NCBI GenBank assembly: GCA_039621445.1
Contig: CP154954.1
Location: 73,933,653-73,997,652, forward strand
Reading direction: 5' to 3'
DNA: 64,000 nucleotides
DNA from: Euglena gracilis
Taxonomy: Eukaryota > Euglenida > Euglenophyceae > Euglenales
Part shown: piece after piece, positions 1 through 11,859 of the stretch
Position numbering within the stretch: the stretch's first letter is position 1
Layout of the letters: the number at the start of each line of letters is the position of its first letter
Position numbers and translations under genes: made by a program
The notes under the pieces: model-generated
What the model saw: the letters and a program-made list of their open reading frames with translations, nothing else
Database searches by the model: none
What the model was told of the DNA's origin: nothing

Positions 1-1893
1 CTCATCACCATTTTGTACATTGCTCCGGCATAGCCCTGCCCTACCACATTCACTGGTGTCTATCCTGGTGATTTTGCCTTCCATGTGATCCCCCTCTGCG
101 CAAAATGGTGCCTCATGGTCCAGCTGTTTCTTTGAATGGGGAGACAATGCCTTTGACGGTCTGGGTTTGTGCAGGTGAGAAATGGCTATTTGTTGGTCAT
201 TCGAGGGCCAATTTGTGTGCATTTAGTTGTTAGGAATGAAATTTTTGGTGGCCAATTTGTCACCAGAAAACTTTAAGGAAGAGGAGAGGAGAGGAGACAA
301 ATGGCCGGTACCTGAGGGGGCAGGAAGGAAAAGAAGTCACATTTTATATTTCAGGGAATGACTGCAAAGGTTTGTTTTAGCCCTCAAAATCATCAGTTAT
401 TGCTTTTTCAGCCCTCAAATCCATCTGGTATTCGGTCTTTGACGGTTTCCATGACCAGGTCCGAATTCTGTCGCAAAATAGTATATTGCTTTTGTTTTCG
501 ATGGGAGAACCTTATCTTTCATTTGGTGGATGGTTGTCCCTCCTTAGGGGTTGGGGTGGCTCAGTATGGCTCATTTGGGGATTCGTTCCCAGAGTTAAGG
601 GGGATTGAAGCAAAGACCGCCTCGCATTTGCCTAAATGAGGTGCCAGCCCTCCCAGCCCATTTGCCGTATGTCTCACACCCATGCCCAGGCTTCTCGTGA
701 GCAATTTGTGGGTGACAAAGTGAGCTGTGGATCTAGCTTCTTACACTGACCAGCAGTTTCCAGCAACAACCCCCCCCTCGGGGTCCTTAAAGAAATGTCT
801 GATCAGAAAAGCGAAGCCTGACTCCTTCCCACCTTGAGGAGCCGCAGACCTGCCGCAGCTCTATGTGTGTTCTTCCCAGGCGATTTCTTAAGCCGAAAGC
901 AACCCCAGAAGTGCAGCAGCCAGCGTTTTTTTTTTTTACAGCTTTACAGCAATCACACCCCATCCGGGCTGCCATTCCCGCCCCCCCAGGGGGTCTGCTG
1001 AAATGCAGTTGGGGCCAGCAGGTGATGGGTCGAAAATTTGTCGGTGCAAATTTCGGAGATGTTGGGGGAAAGCGGTTGGAAATAGTCGAAAAGTGCTGTT
1101 TTAAGGGGTTACCATAGATTTTTTTTTAAGAATTCCCGCCCAGCTGGATTTAAAATTTATTTGGGTTTTTTCCGCTGCGCTGTGGGTATTTGCGAAGTCC
1201 AGCGCCGCCGTGGGCCAGGACTTGTGCTGAACTGAGCTCCTTTCCTGCTTGACCGTCGAATCGGTGGGTAGTGCCCTGGCACACCCCACAAACGGCCATT
1301 TTTAAGGGAAAATGGCTTGGGCTGCCGCAGCTCAGCGGTCTGGCCCGGCTGGGTCGGCGGCCTGCAGGCCCGGCCGATGATCTAGCTGTGTAGCTGTGGG
1401 GGAATCAAAGTACCACAATAAATGACTTAAGGCCAGGTGCCTTGGGAATTTTGATCGTTGGGACCCAAAAGAGACTAAAATGACCTGTGTTAAGTGCACA
1501 GTTGGAGGCTTATACGGATGCCCGTGAGGCCCCGACTGCTTGACTCTTGGTCCACAGTGATTTCTTTTGATTGGCCAACATTTTGGAGATATTTTGAATT
1601 TTCTTTTTTTTCCACCCCAAAATGGCCCAAAAATGCCTGCGTCAAAACACACAAATGTACAGTGTTTGGAGTTGGTCCGCTTTAAAACTTCGCTAGCCGT
1701 GGTGTTGCAGGAAAATCAAAATACCGTTGGATAGGGCGTCCCAAAGACTTCATTTTTTTTTCCTGGACGTTTCCCTTGCTTTTCTTTCATTTCCGAGGTA
1801 TTTCGGACGGATAGGCCCCCAAAACAGAATGGCAGACTCCATGAAGAATTGGGGGGGGGGGGTGAAGCATGGTTGGAAAGGGCCTTCCAAGGG
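1..1893. other. Unannotated stretch, no gene recognised
   Basis: Both strands contain only short ORFs (about 60-106 residues) with no recognisable domain, biased composition and no neighbouring coding signal. Homopolymer T and G runs are frequent. I see no RNA gene, repeat family or promoter here that I can support. Confidence 0.5.
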
Positions 1894-1983
1894 CTTCATT
1901 TTTGGTCACGCACTTCATTTTTGGTCACACACTTCATTTTTGGTCACACACTTCATTTTTGGCCACACACTTCATTTTGGGTC
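1894..1983. repeat. 19-bp tandem repeat, about 5 units
   Basis: The unit CTTCATTTTTGGTCACACA is repeated about five times with a few changes (GGTCACGC, GGCCACAC, the last unit GGGTCGGAC). The period is 19 bp, so no reading frame is kept. It is a short minisatellite. Confidence 0.8.
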
Positions 1984-2818
1984 GGACACATTTAGTGATT
2001 TTCCGGCCGGATGAATCTTTCGGGGTCTTTAAGAATTGCCCTGGCAGCGTATGTGGATTTGTCCAACCCCGCGTCGTCCCCCTCCCGCCCGCCCCGAGCC
2101 GGTCCGGATGAGAGCCCAGCGTGGGGCCATGGCGCAGTGCCGTAAGCCCCGCTTGCAGTCTGTTGCACAGCACACTGGCCGCAAAGAATGGATGGAGCTT
2201 TAAAAATCGAAACAAAAATTCAGAAAAAAATAAAAAATAATAAAAATCGAAAAAAAATGTAAAAATCGAACAGGGTTAAAATGAAAAAGGTCTTTAACTT
2301 TCAGCACGGGGCAAAAAAAAAATGCGCGCTGGGAGCGGTGCCTTGGGGCGTGGGACCGGTATTGTGGTACCCCTTGCCGCCCTTTTAAAGTCCTGAAAGA
2401 TCACACATTTCAGAGTTCCATTTATTTTGCACTTGCCATGGCCCACACCCTAATGCACAGAAGCTAGCAAGGTCAGCCTGCATAGCCCTGGGGTCTTCAA
2501 GGAGAAGTGTGGCCGCTGCAGCAGGTATGCCATGTACCACGCTCTTAGGCGGCATATCTCGCATTTAAGGTTTTTTTTTCGTGGATTTGCGCATTTTTGC
2601 ACAACTACCAAAAACCATTTTGAGCGCAGGCGTTGCAAGGGGTGAGAGCAAGAGGCAGCACAATTGGACAAAACACAGGCAATTTCTCATTTTGGGCACC
2701 GGCTCTCCTGGAAATTTTGCTGTTGTTTTGAGGTCGGAATGACGTGAAATTTTGTGTCAGTGTTTGGTGTACAAATTTGTGCTCATCAGCCACCATCGAC
2801 AAATACAAAGATGCAAAT

Positions 2819-3118
2819 CAGGGATTTTTTTAAGTTTGGACCCCCGGGGGGGGAGGGTGGGGGAGGGTGGGAGAGGTGCGCCGGACCCCCTCCCCCCCCC
2901 CCCCCCGCCCGGGGGGGGGTCCCCCCCGGAGGGGGGTGGGATATACTTTTCGGCGCCGCAGGCGACGAAAAAAATCTATTTTAGCACTTTTCGCGATTTT
3001 TCGGCCATTTTTTGTGGGTCCCCCGGGACCCCCTCCCCCCCCCGGGGGGGGGCCCCCCAGGAGGGTGGGTGGGTGGGGGGGACCCCCCCACCCCCCCCCC
3101 GCCTTAAAAAAACCCCTG
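2819..3118. mobile_element. hAT-like MITE, copy 1 (300 bp, 8-bp TSD)
   Basis: A 300-bp non-coding element. It starts CAGGGATTTTTTTAAG and ends CTTAAAAAAACCCCTG, so the ends are inverted repeats. It is flanked by the perfect 8-bp direct repeat ATGCAAAT (2811-2818 and 3119-3126). Inside are G and C runs around the core GGGATATACTTTTCGGCG and a TTAGCACTTTT segment that are shared with the copy at 7226-7494. Eight-bp duplications and CAGGG-type ends are known for hAT transposons, so a non-autonomous hAT derivative is the likely identity. No transposase is present; ORFs across it are shadows of homopolymer tracts. Confidence 0.82.
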
Positions 3119-3836
3119 ATGCAAATGCGCACACCAACCACCTACAAAAAATACACACGTGGTTGATGTGCGCAAATGCGCACGTCCACCCTCATATCAT
3201 AAATTTGTGTCATGTGAGTTTTCCATTGATAGACAAACATTTCGATCCGTCAATAGCGGCAGAGTTACGGAAAGTTTTTTATGCCACAATTGTCGTCAAA
3301 TGTACCTGCACATCATGTTCTTCAAATGATGGAAAGTCGGTCGCCGCCAAACAGGTATGCAACACCCAGCAGTCACGGGCAGCATGGGTATACCGAACCC
3401 CATCGTCGTAACAGCCAGCGTGCACAACCCACCTGTTTGATAGACGACCACACCAATCTGTCGCTTCAGACGTATCAGACAGCTCGTTAGGATGACAGTT
3501 TGAGACTTTTGTGTTTCCTAACCTGTATCGTGAGGTGCATATCTTATATATTGCTATTTTCCCAGGTACAGTCGGCGGTTCAAGGAAATTGGAAAAATGT
3601 CGTTTTTGGCAATTGTGCACATCGACAAAAGGCTTAAGTGCGAGAGCCTAAGATGCTCTTCAACGCTCACTGAAGCACAAAAAAAAGAACGCGTTCTGTC
3701 GCTTTGTGTGGGATTTCGACAGAGGTGGAGTGATGTTGTGCTGATTCATTTACCAGGCACGTTGAAAATATTACAATAATTGTTTCATTTTATAAATGAG
3801 TGTGGCTGCCAGCAAATATGGAATCCTAAATTTTTG

Positions 3837-3966
3837 GTAACCTCAGTCTCCGCGGAGGTTCCGCGGAGGCTGGTTACCTTCGCCTCTGCGGAGCTTCCAC
3901 GGGGGCTGGTCACCTCGGAGCCTCCTCGGAGGCTGGTTACCTTGAGCCTCCGCGGAGGCAACCAGT
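3837..3966. repeat. Palindromic CCTCCGCGGAGG repeat cluster 1
   Basis: Several imperfect units of about 26 bp, each with the dyad GCCTCCGCGGAGGC followed by TGGTTACCTT, are tandemly arranged. Each unit could fold into a hairpin. The same unit recurs 450 bp downstream at 4414-4587. No coding role is visible. Confidence 0.75.
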
Positions 3967-4413
3967 TTTGTACGCGGGCCACGTCTGAAAGAAAAAAATG
4001 AAACTGCACCCAAACCAATGCCCAGAGGAAGAGCAATTTTATTGTAATTTTTTTTTCACCCCCCAACTCCTCAAAACTTTTTCCACAGAAACGCCATGCC
4101 CGTTGACGAGGCACAGACCGTTCACCCGTTTGCCATTTGCGCTGTCCGCCAAATTTGTTCAAGACCATTTATCCATTTGCCACAAAAACGAGATGTCTGC
4201 CTGATTTTGTCCTTATCGTTAACCCTTTTGCTGTTCACGCCATGTCCGCCCAACTTTGTCCACACAAAAGGATGTTGGCATTGGGGAGCGGGGGAGGGGG
4301 GTGGGGGTCAGGGCGGGTGGGGAAGGGGAGTGGGGGTCTGGGGGGGGGGGAGGGGCAAAAAAACATAACACAAATTCCCATTCATTTCCATGTTCACAGC
4401 ATGCCCAGGCAAA

Positions 4414-4587
4414 ACTGGTTACCTTAGCCTCCGCGGAGTATCCTCGGAGCCTCCGCGGAGGCTGGTTGCAGATGCTGGTTACCTTATCCTCCCCGGAGCC
4501 TCTGCGGAGGATGGTTACCTTGAGCCTCCGCGGAGGCTGGTTACCTTGAGGCTCTGCAGAGCCTCCGTGGAGCCTCTGCGGAGGCTC
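4414..4587. repeat. Palindromic CCTCCGCGGAGG repeat cluster 2
   Basis: About six units of the same 26-bp pattern as the cluster at 3837-3966: a GGTTACCTT spacer plus a CCTCCGCGGAGG dyad with substitutions such as CTCTGCGGAGG and CTCCGTGGAG. Both clusters sit in otherwise featureless sequence. Confidence 0.72.
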
Positions 4588-6248
4588 CCAAAAAGTTCGG
4601 ATTCCATTTTTGCGGTAGAGCCAATGAGTGTGTTATTCATACCCTTTCCCCCCCATTGACTGTGCAAACCCTGCCTTTTTTTCCAGCTGCAAAGGCAGAA
4701 CCACGAAGGAATTGGGTGTTATCAAAGTTGGGATTTTGTTCATTGCCCCAGTGAACCCAAAGAGCCTTGCAGCTGCATATGCACCCTTGTAGGAGCAATG
4801 CACAGTCATAAGGCATAAGACACACATAAGGACATCCCGAGGTTGAGGCAATGTTTAAGTATTAGGGTACGTGTTAGGTTTGGTATAGTATTAAGTATTA
4901 GGACCAGGATTAGGGTTAGGGACATGATTTGAAGGATGGCGGGATGGGCTCTTTCAATGTCTTGTTCAATGGGACCCGGGCAAAGGGGGTGGCCTCGCTC
5001 TGTTCTGGCGGCCGGCTGTCTGCAACGTTTTGGCGTACGCAACTCTCCCTCCCACTGGCTGGCACCTTTGTTTTATGTGCCGTTTTACTCCTGAAATAAG
5101 TGGGGCTTTGTTACCCTGTTTTGGGCAATGTATTCCTTTTGCTGAATCACCTTTTTTCTGGCTGTCTTCAATGATTTCCCCCTCTAATTTCACTGTTCTT
5201 TGAATTTTTTGAAATATACCGCCAGCCTCCAGCAAGGGCTTCACTAATAAAAATTGGCAACAAGTGCCTGCATTACCTCCCGCCCCCTTTGTCCAACAAC
5301 CGGGCTTGTCCAACGACCCCCCCCAGTCAGATGTACGATGTTGTTCATCAATGCATGGTAAAAATTGTTGTTAATCAATATAATTCATTAAGTTTTATTT
5401 AATTAATTAAATTAACTTGGCTTTCCTTTGATTTAGCTTTCTTGCATTTAGCAGCAGCAATTTTTTTTGTTTGTTGGGATGACCACCATGAGGTTTCTGA
5501 AAAAGCCAAACAACGGCACAAAAAAGGCCACTGGCTCCCAAGAAATGGTTATTTCCAAATTGATTGCAAAACAATTGCCCAAATTAATAACCATTAGAAT
5601 TAGTAACTGATTAAAATGGACGTGAGTGTGTGAGATTGTGGCAAACGACCAAAAGCTTCCATTTGGCCCAAAGATGGGTAAAAATGCTCGAAAATGGCCG
5701 AAAATGGCCAACATAGCCAAATGTCGTTTTTTAAAAAAATGGCTCAGAGGTCGCTTAAAAAATGCCAAATGCCCAAAATCAGCCCACAATGGCCATACAT
5801 CCACATCTGTGACCAGATTTTTGTCGATTTGGGGTCCACCCTCCTTGTCTCATGACCCCCCCCCCGTCGGTCGAAAACGATCACCTGCAACAACAAGTCA
5901 ACAGATATTCTGAAGTACCCCAGCAGGAGTGGATGCCACACACATCTTCCACTGTGCAAAATTTTCTCCAGCCCCAAAAAGTTCTCGGGAGCCTGTAAAC
6001 TGTCAGGAGGGTGAAACAATTCAAGGTCAATCTCCATTGGCCCTGGGAGTCACAAATTTCAAGAAAGTTCTTCGGCGTGAAATGGTCAAAAGCGCAAAAT
6101 GGAAAATAAAAACACTGAATTTGGGGTGGGGAGTTTTTCCGGCGGACAGGATGCAGAGGCTGGGCCAGGACGAGGAACACATATCCCCCAAACAATCAAG
6201 ACAGTCGCATTTCATTTTAGCAGTGTGTGTCGTTTTCGGGACGCACAG

Positions 6249-6418
6249 CACCGGTTCCAAAGGTGCCGGAAGAGTCCCTGCCTGCCGCCCTCCCCCGATC
6301 AGCCCGTGCTTCAAGCCAAGCCGTCCGCGCTGCACAGGGCCAGCTGGCGATGATGCGGCCCGGCAGCGTGATCGTCCACGGCGCTGGGCACTCACGGTGC
6401 CGGGATGTGCCTATTTAA
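6249..6418 (+). CDS. Possible GC-rich exon, function unknown
   Basis: A GC-rich island begins right after a plausible 3' splice site (GGGACGCACAG) and has one open frame that reads PVPKVPEESLPAALPRSAR and continues with a segment ending RPGSVIVHGAG before a stop at 6416-6418. The amino-acid composition is protein-like and third positions are G/C-rich, unlike the flanks. No family is recognised, no partner exon was found and the other frames are also partly open. It could be a chance ORF in a GC-rich patch. Confidence 0.22.
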
Positions 6419-6677
6419 AGAACGTTGTGACACCAGTGTGATCAATGGGTATATGCTCCCCCCCACCCACGTGTCACCGCCCGGTCGGGTATCATCCGTT
6501 ACCATGCCACCCAATTTTGTCACCCACTGCATGGAGTCTTTTGCCTCTCAAAAAAGTCCAGTAATGCAATCTTTGAGTGGAAATGGTACGAAGCGCCGGA
6601 GACAAAATGTCGACGTTTTGAGAGAGGACCCCGGCAGGCCGTGTTTTAGTCGGGTGCCAACCCCACCCGGGGGGGGG

Positions 6678-6935
6678 GTGCCTGCCTGGGCAGGCACTCC
6701 AAGGCGACCCCCCGGGGGGGGGGGGGTAGTGCAAGGTGAGTGCATGTCCCTACAGCGCTGGAATTACACCAGGGTTACTCACCCGGCCAGGGGGAGCAAC
6801 AAAAGAGCACTGGTGTAAGGGGTCCTGGCCACTCACCACACAGCAAACTGGGCCAGAAGTGAAGTTAGCGCCGGCCATAAACAGACAAGAAGCCTTAGTG
6901 CAACTAAGGGGGTAGTGCCTGCCTGGGCAGGCACT
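6678..6935. repeat. Two copies of a 9-10-bp-stem hairpin in a C/G-run repeat
   Basis: GTGCCTGCC-TG-GGCAGGCAC occurs at 6678-6697 and again at 6915-6934, each time next to a CCCCCCGGGGGG tract. The second copy has an extra A/T pair (6914 and 6935). The surrounding repeats share CACTCCA and related words. A diverged relative lies near 39410-39470. Confidence 0.65.
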
Positions 6936-7225
6936 CACAGGCACTCCAGACCCCCCCGGGGGGTTGGTAGAAAAACAGCCTGGTCCCCGGTGCCCTCAAG
7001 GACCCCTGACCAGAAATCCATTCCAGAAATGGGGAGGCAGATGCTACACCTCTCTTTGTTTCCAAATGTGTCGCTCCGCTCAAAGGCGAACCCAACGGCA
7101 CGATATGCATTTTTGCATTTTTGTGTCTTTGTGTGTTGCTTTTTTTTCCCGCTGACTGCAAGCTTTCATTGCCATCCATCTGTGGAAACGAAGCATTTTG
7201 TTCCAAAAAAATGCCGAGTCAGGCG

Positions 7226-7494
7226 CAGGGGTTTTTTTAGTCGTGGACCCCCGGGGGGGGGGTAAGGTGGGTGGGTCCGGCCGAGCCCCCCCCCCGGGGG
7301 GGGGGTCCCCCCAGGGGGGGTGGGATATACTTTTCGGCGCCAAAGGCGCCGAAAAAGTGCTATTTTTAGCACTTTTTGCGATTTTCGTCCATTTTTTGTG
7401 GGTCCCCCGGGACCCACCCACCCCCCGGGGGGCCCCCCCAGGGGGTGGGTGGGGGGGACCCCCCCTCCCCCCCGGTCTTAAAATAAAACCCCTG
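7226..7494. mobile_element. hAT-like MITE, copy 2 (269 bp, 8-bp TSD)
   Basis: Starts CAGGGGTTTTTTTAGTC and ends CTTAAAATAAAACCCCTG, with the perfect 8-bp flanking direct repeat GTCAGGCG (7218-7225 and 7495-7502). The interior follows the same order as the copy at 2819-3118: G/C runs, GGGATATACTTTTCGGCGCC, the TTTTAGCACTTTTTGCG block, GGGTCCCCCGGGACCC and G/C runs again. It differs mainly in homopolymer lengths. It is non-coding and probably mobilised in trans by a hAT transposase encoded elsewhere. Confidence 0.83.
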
Positions 7495-8670
7495 GTCAGG
7501 CGTTCCACCCTCTCTCGGGCGGTGACAGAAGCTACTTTTTTCTTTTACGCCTGTTTTTGGCCCTTCTGGCACCGCTGCCCAGCGGCGTGCCCCGTGTAAG
7601 CCATATGCCCCGCACTGCGGTCCTTGTGGAGACCTGCCCTTGAGGTCCCCTCCCCACGCTACGCCACCCCCTGGCAGCGCTACCCACCAGTGACCTGCGC
7701 ATGCCCGCGGCCGGGGAACGCCTCCGCCGATTTCCAGCCGCGTCAAAGGTTTCATGATTGATTTGATTGATGCACATTTTTTATCAGGCGTGTGCAGTTT
7801 GCACCTGAAACTCATCCCCGGCCTTATTGTCTGGCACGAACCAACTGGGCGGATTGAAGGGGATAGGCTGGCAGAATGGTTTGGGGGGGGGGGGGCACTG
7901 GGTTGCCCCGAATGAGTTTTTTCTTTTCTTCAACCCCCCAAAGTTGGTTTCTGTGCTCTGGTGACTTGGGGCTGTGGAACGGCGCCCGGGGCCGCCGGGT
8001 CCCCCTGGAGGCGCGGCACCGGGAGCCGTCCCTGGCGGTGGCATTCTGCCCGGCACCCAAAATACCCTGCAAACCCTGTGGATGTCCGAGTCGAGGCCAA
8101 AATTTTGGACGATTTTTTAATGGTGGTTAGATTTCGATGTCTAGCAACCTGACGAGATAAAGAGTTTTGGAGTCCTTACCCCCTCCCCGGCTCATTGCCT
8201 CCCCCTCCCCCCCCTCCCGCCAGTTTGTTGGCCCCCAGGCCTGTTGGGGCCAACATGGATCTCCCCAAAAGTGACCCCCCAGCCCGGTGGGGCGGACATG
8301 GACCCCTTTTTGAGGCATTTTGGCTTGGCAGCTCGTTGCCCCCCCCCCCCAGCCTGTTGGGGCAACATGGCTTGGGCCAATGACCGGGGGGGCGGAGGTA
8401 TTCACAGGGGTCCGACCCGTCCCCAGGGAATAAGCACCTCCTCCCTCTCTGCCCATTTGCCTTTTCTGGGAGCTCTCGGTTGTTTGGGTCATGTGGCCAC
8501 GTTTAGGTTCGGGCCTCCACGCAAGTCGCCGGCCTCTCCCGTGTGACAGCCCTTCTTGCACTTCTCCCCCACCCCCGTTTCCTTTGTTGCTGCACGACGC
8601 CCATTCCGTTGCAGTGCAGCAAGCTTCGACGAGCAGCTGACGCCCCCTGCTCGCATTATGTCACATATAC

Positions 8671-9885
8671 AAAGCACCGTCAAAAACAAAATCCTTTAAA
8701 CACGCCCAAGTATTTGGTGAAGTAGGTCTGGTAACTGAAGAACACCTCCAAGTATTTGGCTCCCATTTTTGAAACTCAAACTATTGATTTGAAAACTAAA
8801 CAAAAACTCTGAACTGTCACGTTTTCCCGCTTCTAATTGCAACTGTTTTTTGGGGGGGGATGGGTGACGAAAGGAAACGGGTTTTTTCTGCTTGAGTTCT
8901 TAGGAAGCTGCACCCAACCACCGTTCTTGGGGTCCAACCCCTCCCAGGAAGGGGGCCTGAGCCGGTTTCGGCGCTTGCGTTAAAGCTAGCACACCCATAA
9001 AAGCACCGTGCAAAAACAATCCTCTGCAAACACGCCCAAATTTGGTGAATTTTGGTGGCCTTTTTGATTTGGACTGAATGGAGACACCTTGTTTCCTTTG
9101 AAGGCCCCATTTATTTGAAACTCAAACTATTGATTTGAAACTCTCCCCAAACTTTTAATGTGGTGAGTCAATAATGCAAACGTTGTTTTCCCGCTTCTAA
9201 AACTGTTTTTTTCTCGCAAGGGGAGAGGTATATCCATGCCAAAAGGAAAAAGAATTGGGTTTCTTGAGGGCAGTTCTTAGGAAGCTAGCACGTCAAAGCC
9301 ATTTTGGAACCCAACTCCCAGGGGAGGGGGTGGCCTGATTTCGGGCGCTCAGTGGACAGGCAAAGGTTTGGCGAAAATGGAGGCACAGGGGTGCGAAAAA
9401 TCCGCCCTGGTGCGAAAACGGGCAACTGTGGCGAATCCTTGGAAATGCGCAGCATGACTCTACGGCGAGTCCAAGTGTGGATAGAAGGGTTTTCAAATAT
9501 GGTATTGTGGACCTTCGATGTCCGTTTCGACTGTTTTTTTGAAAAATCAATTTGAAAATTCTCCAAAACACCAAAATGGTAGCCATCCAAGGAAATCACT
9601 GGGGCAAATAAGCCCTAGGGTCATGGACTACATTTTTGGGGGGATTGGAAATTTGTCGGTGTTGTGGACAGGCAAAGGTATTGGCGAAAATTGACTGCAA
9701 AGACTGGAAAAAATGGCCACGCAGGCTGGAAAACGGGCCAGGCGTGCGGCAGCCAAAACGGCGAATGAGTTGCGATAGAGGGTTTTCATGAATGTGGACA
9801 CCTTCGGAAATCATGTCCGTTTGCTCGAGATTTTTTTTTGAAAAATCAATTTTTGAAAAGTGCATTTTTGACCCAAAATCTCGCC
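8671..9885. repeat. Two pairs of diverged tandem duplications
   Basis: About 8671-8985 and 9003-9350 share a series of words in order: GCACCGT...CAAAAACAA, AAACACGCCCAA, GAAACTCAAACTATTGATTTGAAA, TTTTCCCGCTTCTAA, and AGTTCTTAGGAAGCT before CTCCCAGG. A second pair, about 9355-9580 and 9658-9885, shares GTGGACAGGCAAAGG, GGCGAAAAT, ATGTCCGTTT and TTTTTTGAAAAATCAATTT. The copies differ by many substitutions and indels and have no conserved ORF. Confidence 0.6.
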
Positions 9886-9889
9886 GCAT

Positions 9890-11859
9890 TTTGGGGGGGG
9901 GGGTTGGCTAATCCTACCCAGTTTTGATCCTTTGTCGGCTGAATAACTCGGGGTGGCGTGGAGATGGGGGTCAAACGAAGGTCAAAATTCAGTCGGTCTC
10001 AACTGAAGGAAAAAAAGTCGGAAATGGGTTGGGTTCATGGTGATTATCTGCAGTTTTCATTACTCACCTGGGGGGGGGGGGGGGGCTAATTCCCCTTTTC
10101 CCCTTTGCTCTGCTCTGAGGAGATGAGAGCTCAGTAACCCCCCCACCACCACCTCACTACCTACGAGCTTCCTACATTTGAGGTGTGAGGGATGTTCTGA
10201 CCCTCCCCCGGGTTCCAGACCTCCCCCCACAGGGCTTCCCATGCATCCCTGGTTTGCCCCGATGGTGCACGCGTGTCGATTTTTAACAAAGCTTCATCAG
10301 CAGTGCCATACGTGGCTTTGTGGGTTGTTTTTGCAGACATGGCATTATTCTGGAATGATTCTGCAGCGATCAGCGGATCAGCGACCCTTCCATCAGGGTG
10401 ATCACCGCAGAGCTATCCAGGTTCGTTTAGCTGTCCAAATCCACGATCTTTTTGGCAAGCGGTGGCCTTGGCTGTCAGCGCCAAAGTGCCCCCCTCCCTG
10501 TCCCTTCCAGTGACGGAGCGACCCCCGGGAAGCTGTCAGTCGAACGACCCAAGTTCCCCCCACCGTCGCCCATTCCCCGACCTGCATGCCACTCCCGAAC
10601 CGCTACCACTCATCAGCAAACGGCCATCAGCATCCCGTTTTGTTTGGCCCAAATTTTCTACGAAAAGCTCTCAACAAAATTCAGCTCCCTCAATTTTTAC
10701 CCAAGTGAACATCTGGACCATACCTTTGGAGGAGGTGTCATTGTATATCTTTTATTTAGTATTTGGTAATTTATTTGTCTCCAAGGTTAAAAAAAAATAT
10801 TAAAACCCCATTGGATTTATTGATTTTCAGCCTAGTTTATTCGAGTGGCTGGAGCTGGGGGTAGGAAGTAGCTGGCAGGTTGTTTGAAAGTGATTTTTGA
10901 CCCCCAGACCGAAGAGGACCTGCTCCGGATTGAAAGCACACATGCAAAACTTGCCAGCCCCTGGGGAATTGCAGATACAAAGCTAATGAGCTCTTTGTGA
11001 CAACACACTGTTTCATGTGGCCCTTTGCTGTCGCCGTGGCTTGCCGTGTGTGTGTTTTAATCTGGCGGCGCAAGTGCCTTATTTGCATGATGCGGCCCCC
11101 CGTGCTGCTTGTTCTCTGTCCTCCGCTTTTTTTTTTTTGCCATGCCCTCCGCCACTTAGCTTGGCATATGTGGCAATGGAAGCAGAGAGAGAGGGAGAGA
11201 GATAGCAAGTTTTGTTTGTTTTTGGCCTGGAAGCAGGCTATTGCTCAAGCACCCGGTTTGGGAGGAGTCAGCCATTTTGCCAGACACTGGAAAGCCCTAT
11301 CAAAAAACCTGTTACCTAATGCAAGGGGGGCGTACGCAATCCACCCCTCCCCGGTGTTCCCCTTTCCTCCCCCAGAAGCCTGCAGTCCAGCAGGCCTGCT
11401 ACGCTCAGTCCTGCTATCTTTGCCCGGAAGCCCTGCAGGGGTTCAAGCTGGGTTTGATGTTGGCGAACTCCATTTCCGTAGATCCAAATCCATAGAAACG
11501 TGGGTTTGGCAGAGCTTCCAGGCCTCTTGCGTTTTCCGCTGTCATTGCTTTGCTTTGTGTGCGTGTGTCCCAATCTGGATCACGACTCAGCTTTTGCGTG
11601 CCGTGCGGCCAAGGTGACGTGGTTGACTGACTGCAGCGGGTGGGGGTCAGATATCATAATTCATGCTAATTTTTGATGTTTCACGAATGATCCCAACATT
11701 CTTTTAGTATTTTCCCCCGCCAAGGCTCTGCGGGATCCCTGAAACCCTGTGTGGCGTTGGGCGTTGCGGGGAAACAACCCCCCCACCCGCATCCGCTCGG
11801 ACACTGGTGAAGAATGATGCAGGACGCCTTGGGCTCCGCACTTTGCCCTGATCCTAGGC
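9890..11859. other. Unannotated stretch, no gene recognised
   Basis: Contains homopolymer G/C runs, a GAGAGAGAG stretch near 11185 and several overlapping ORFs on both strands of under 210 codons. None has a recognisable domain, a consistent composition or a homologous copy elsewhere in the window. I see no supportable gene. Confidence 0.4.

Noticed and set aside
2752-3411. 219-residue ORF with Gly/Pro blocks
   Set aside because: It runs across the G/C runs of the MITE at 2819-3118 and is not conserved in the other MITE copy.
4861-4921. Telomere-like TTAGGG words
   Set aside because: Only three scattered TTAGGG hexamers in degenerate sequence; too few for an interstitial telomere.
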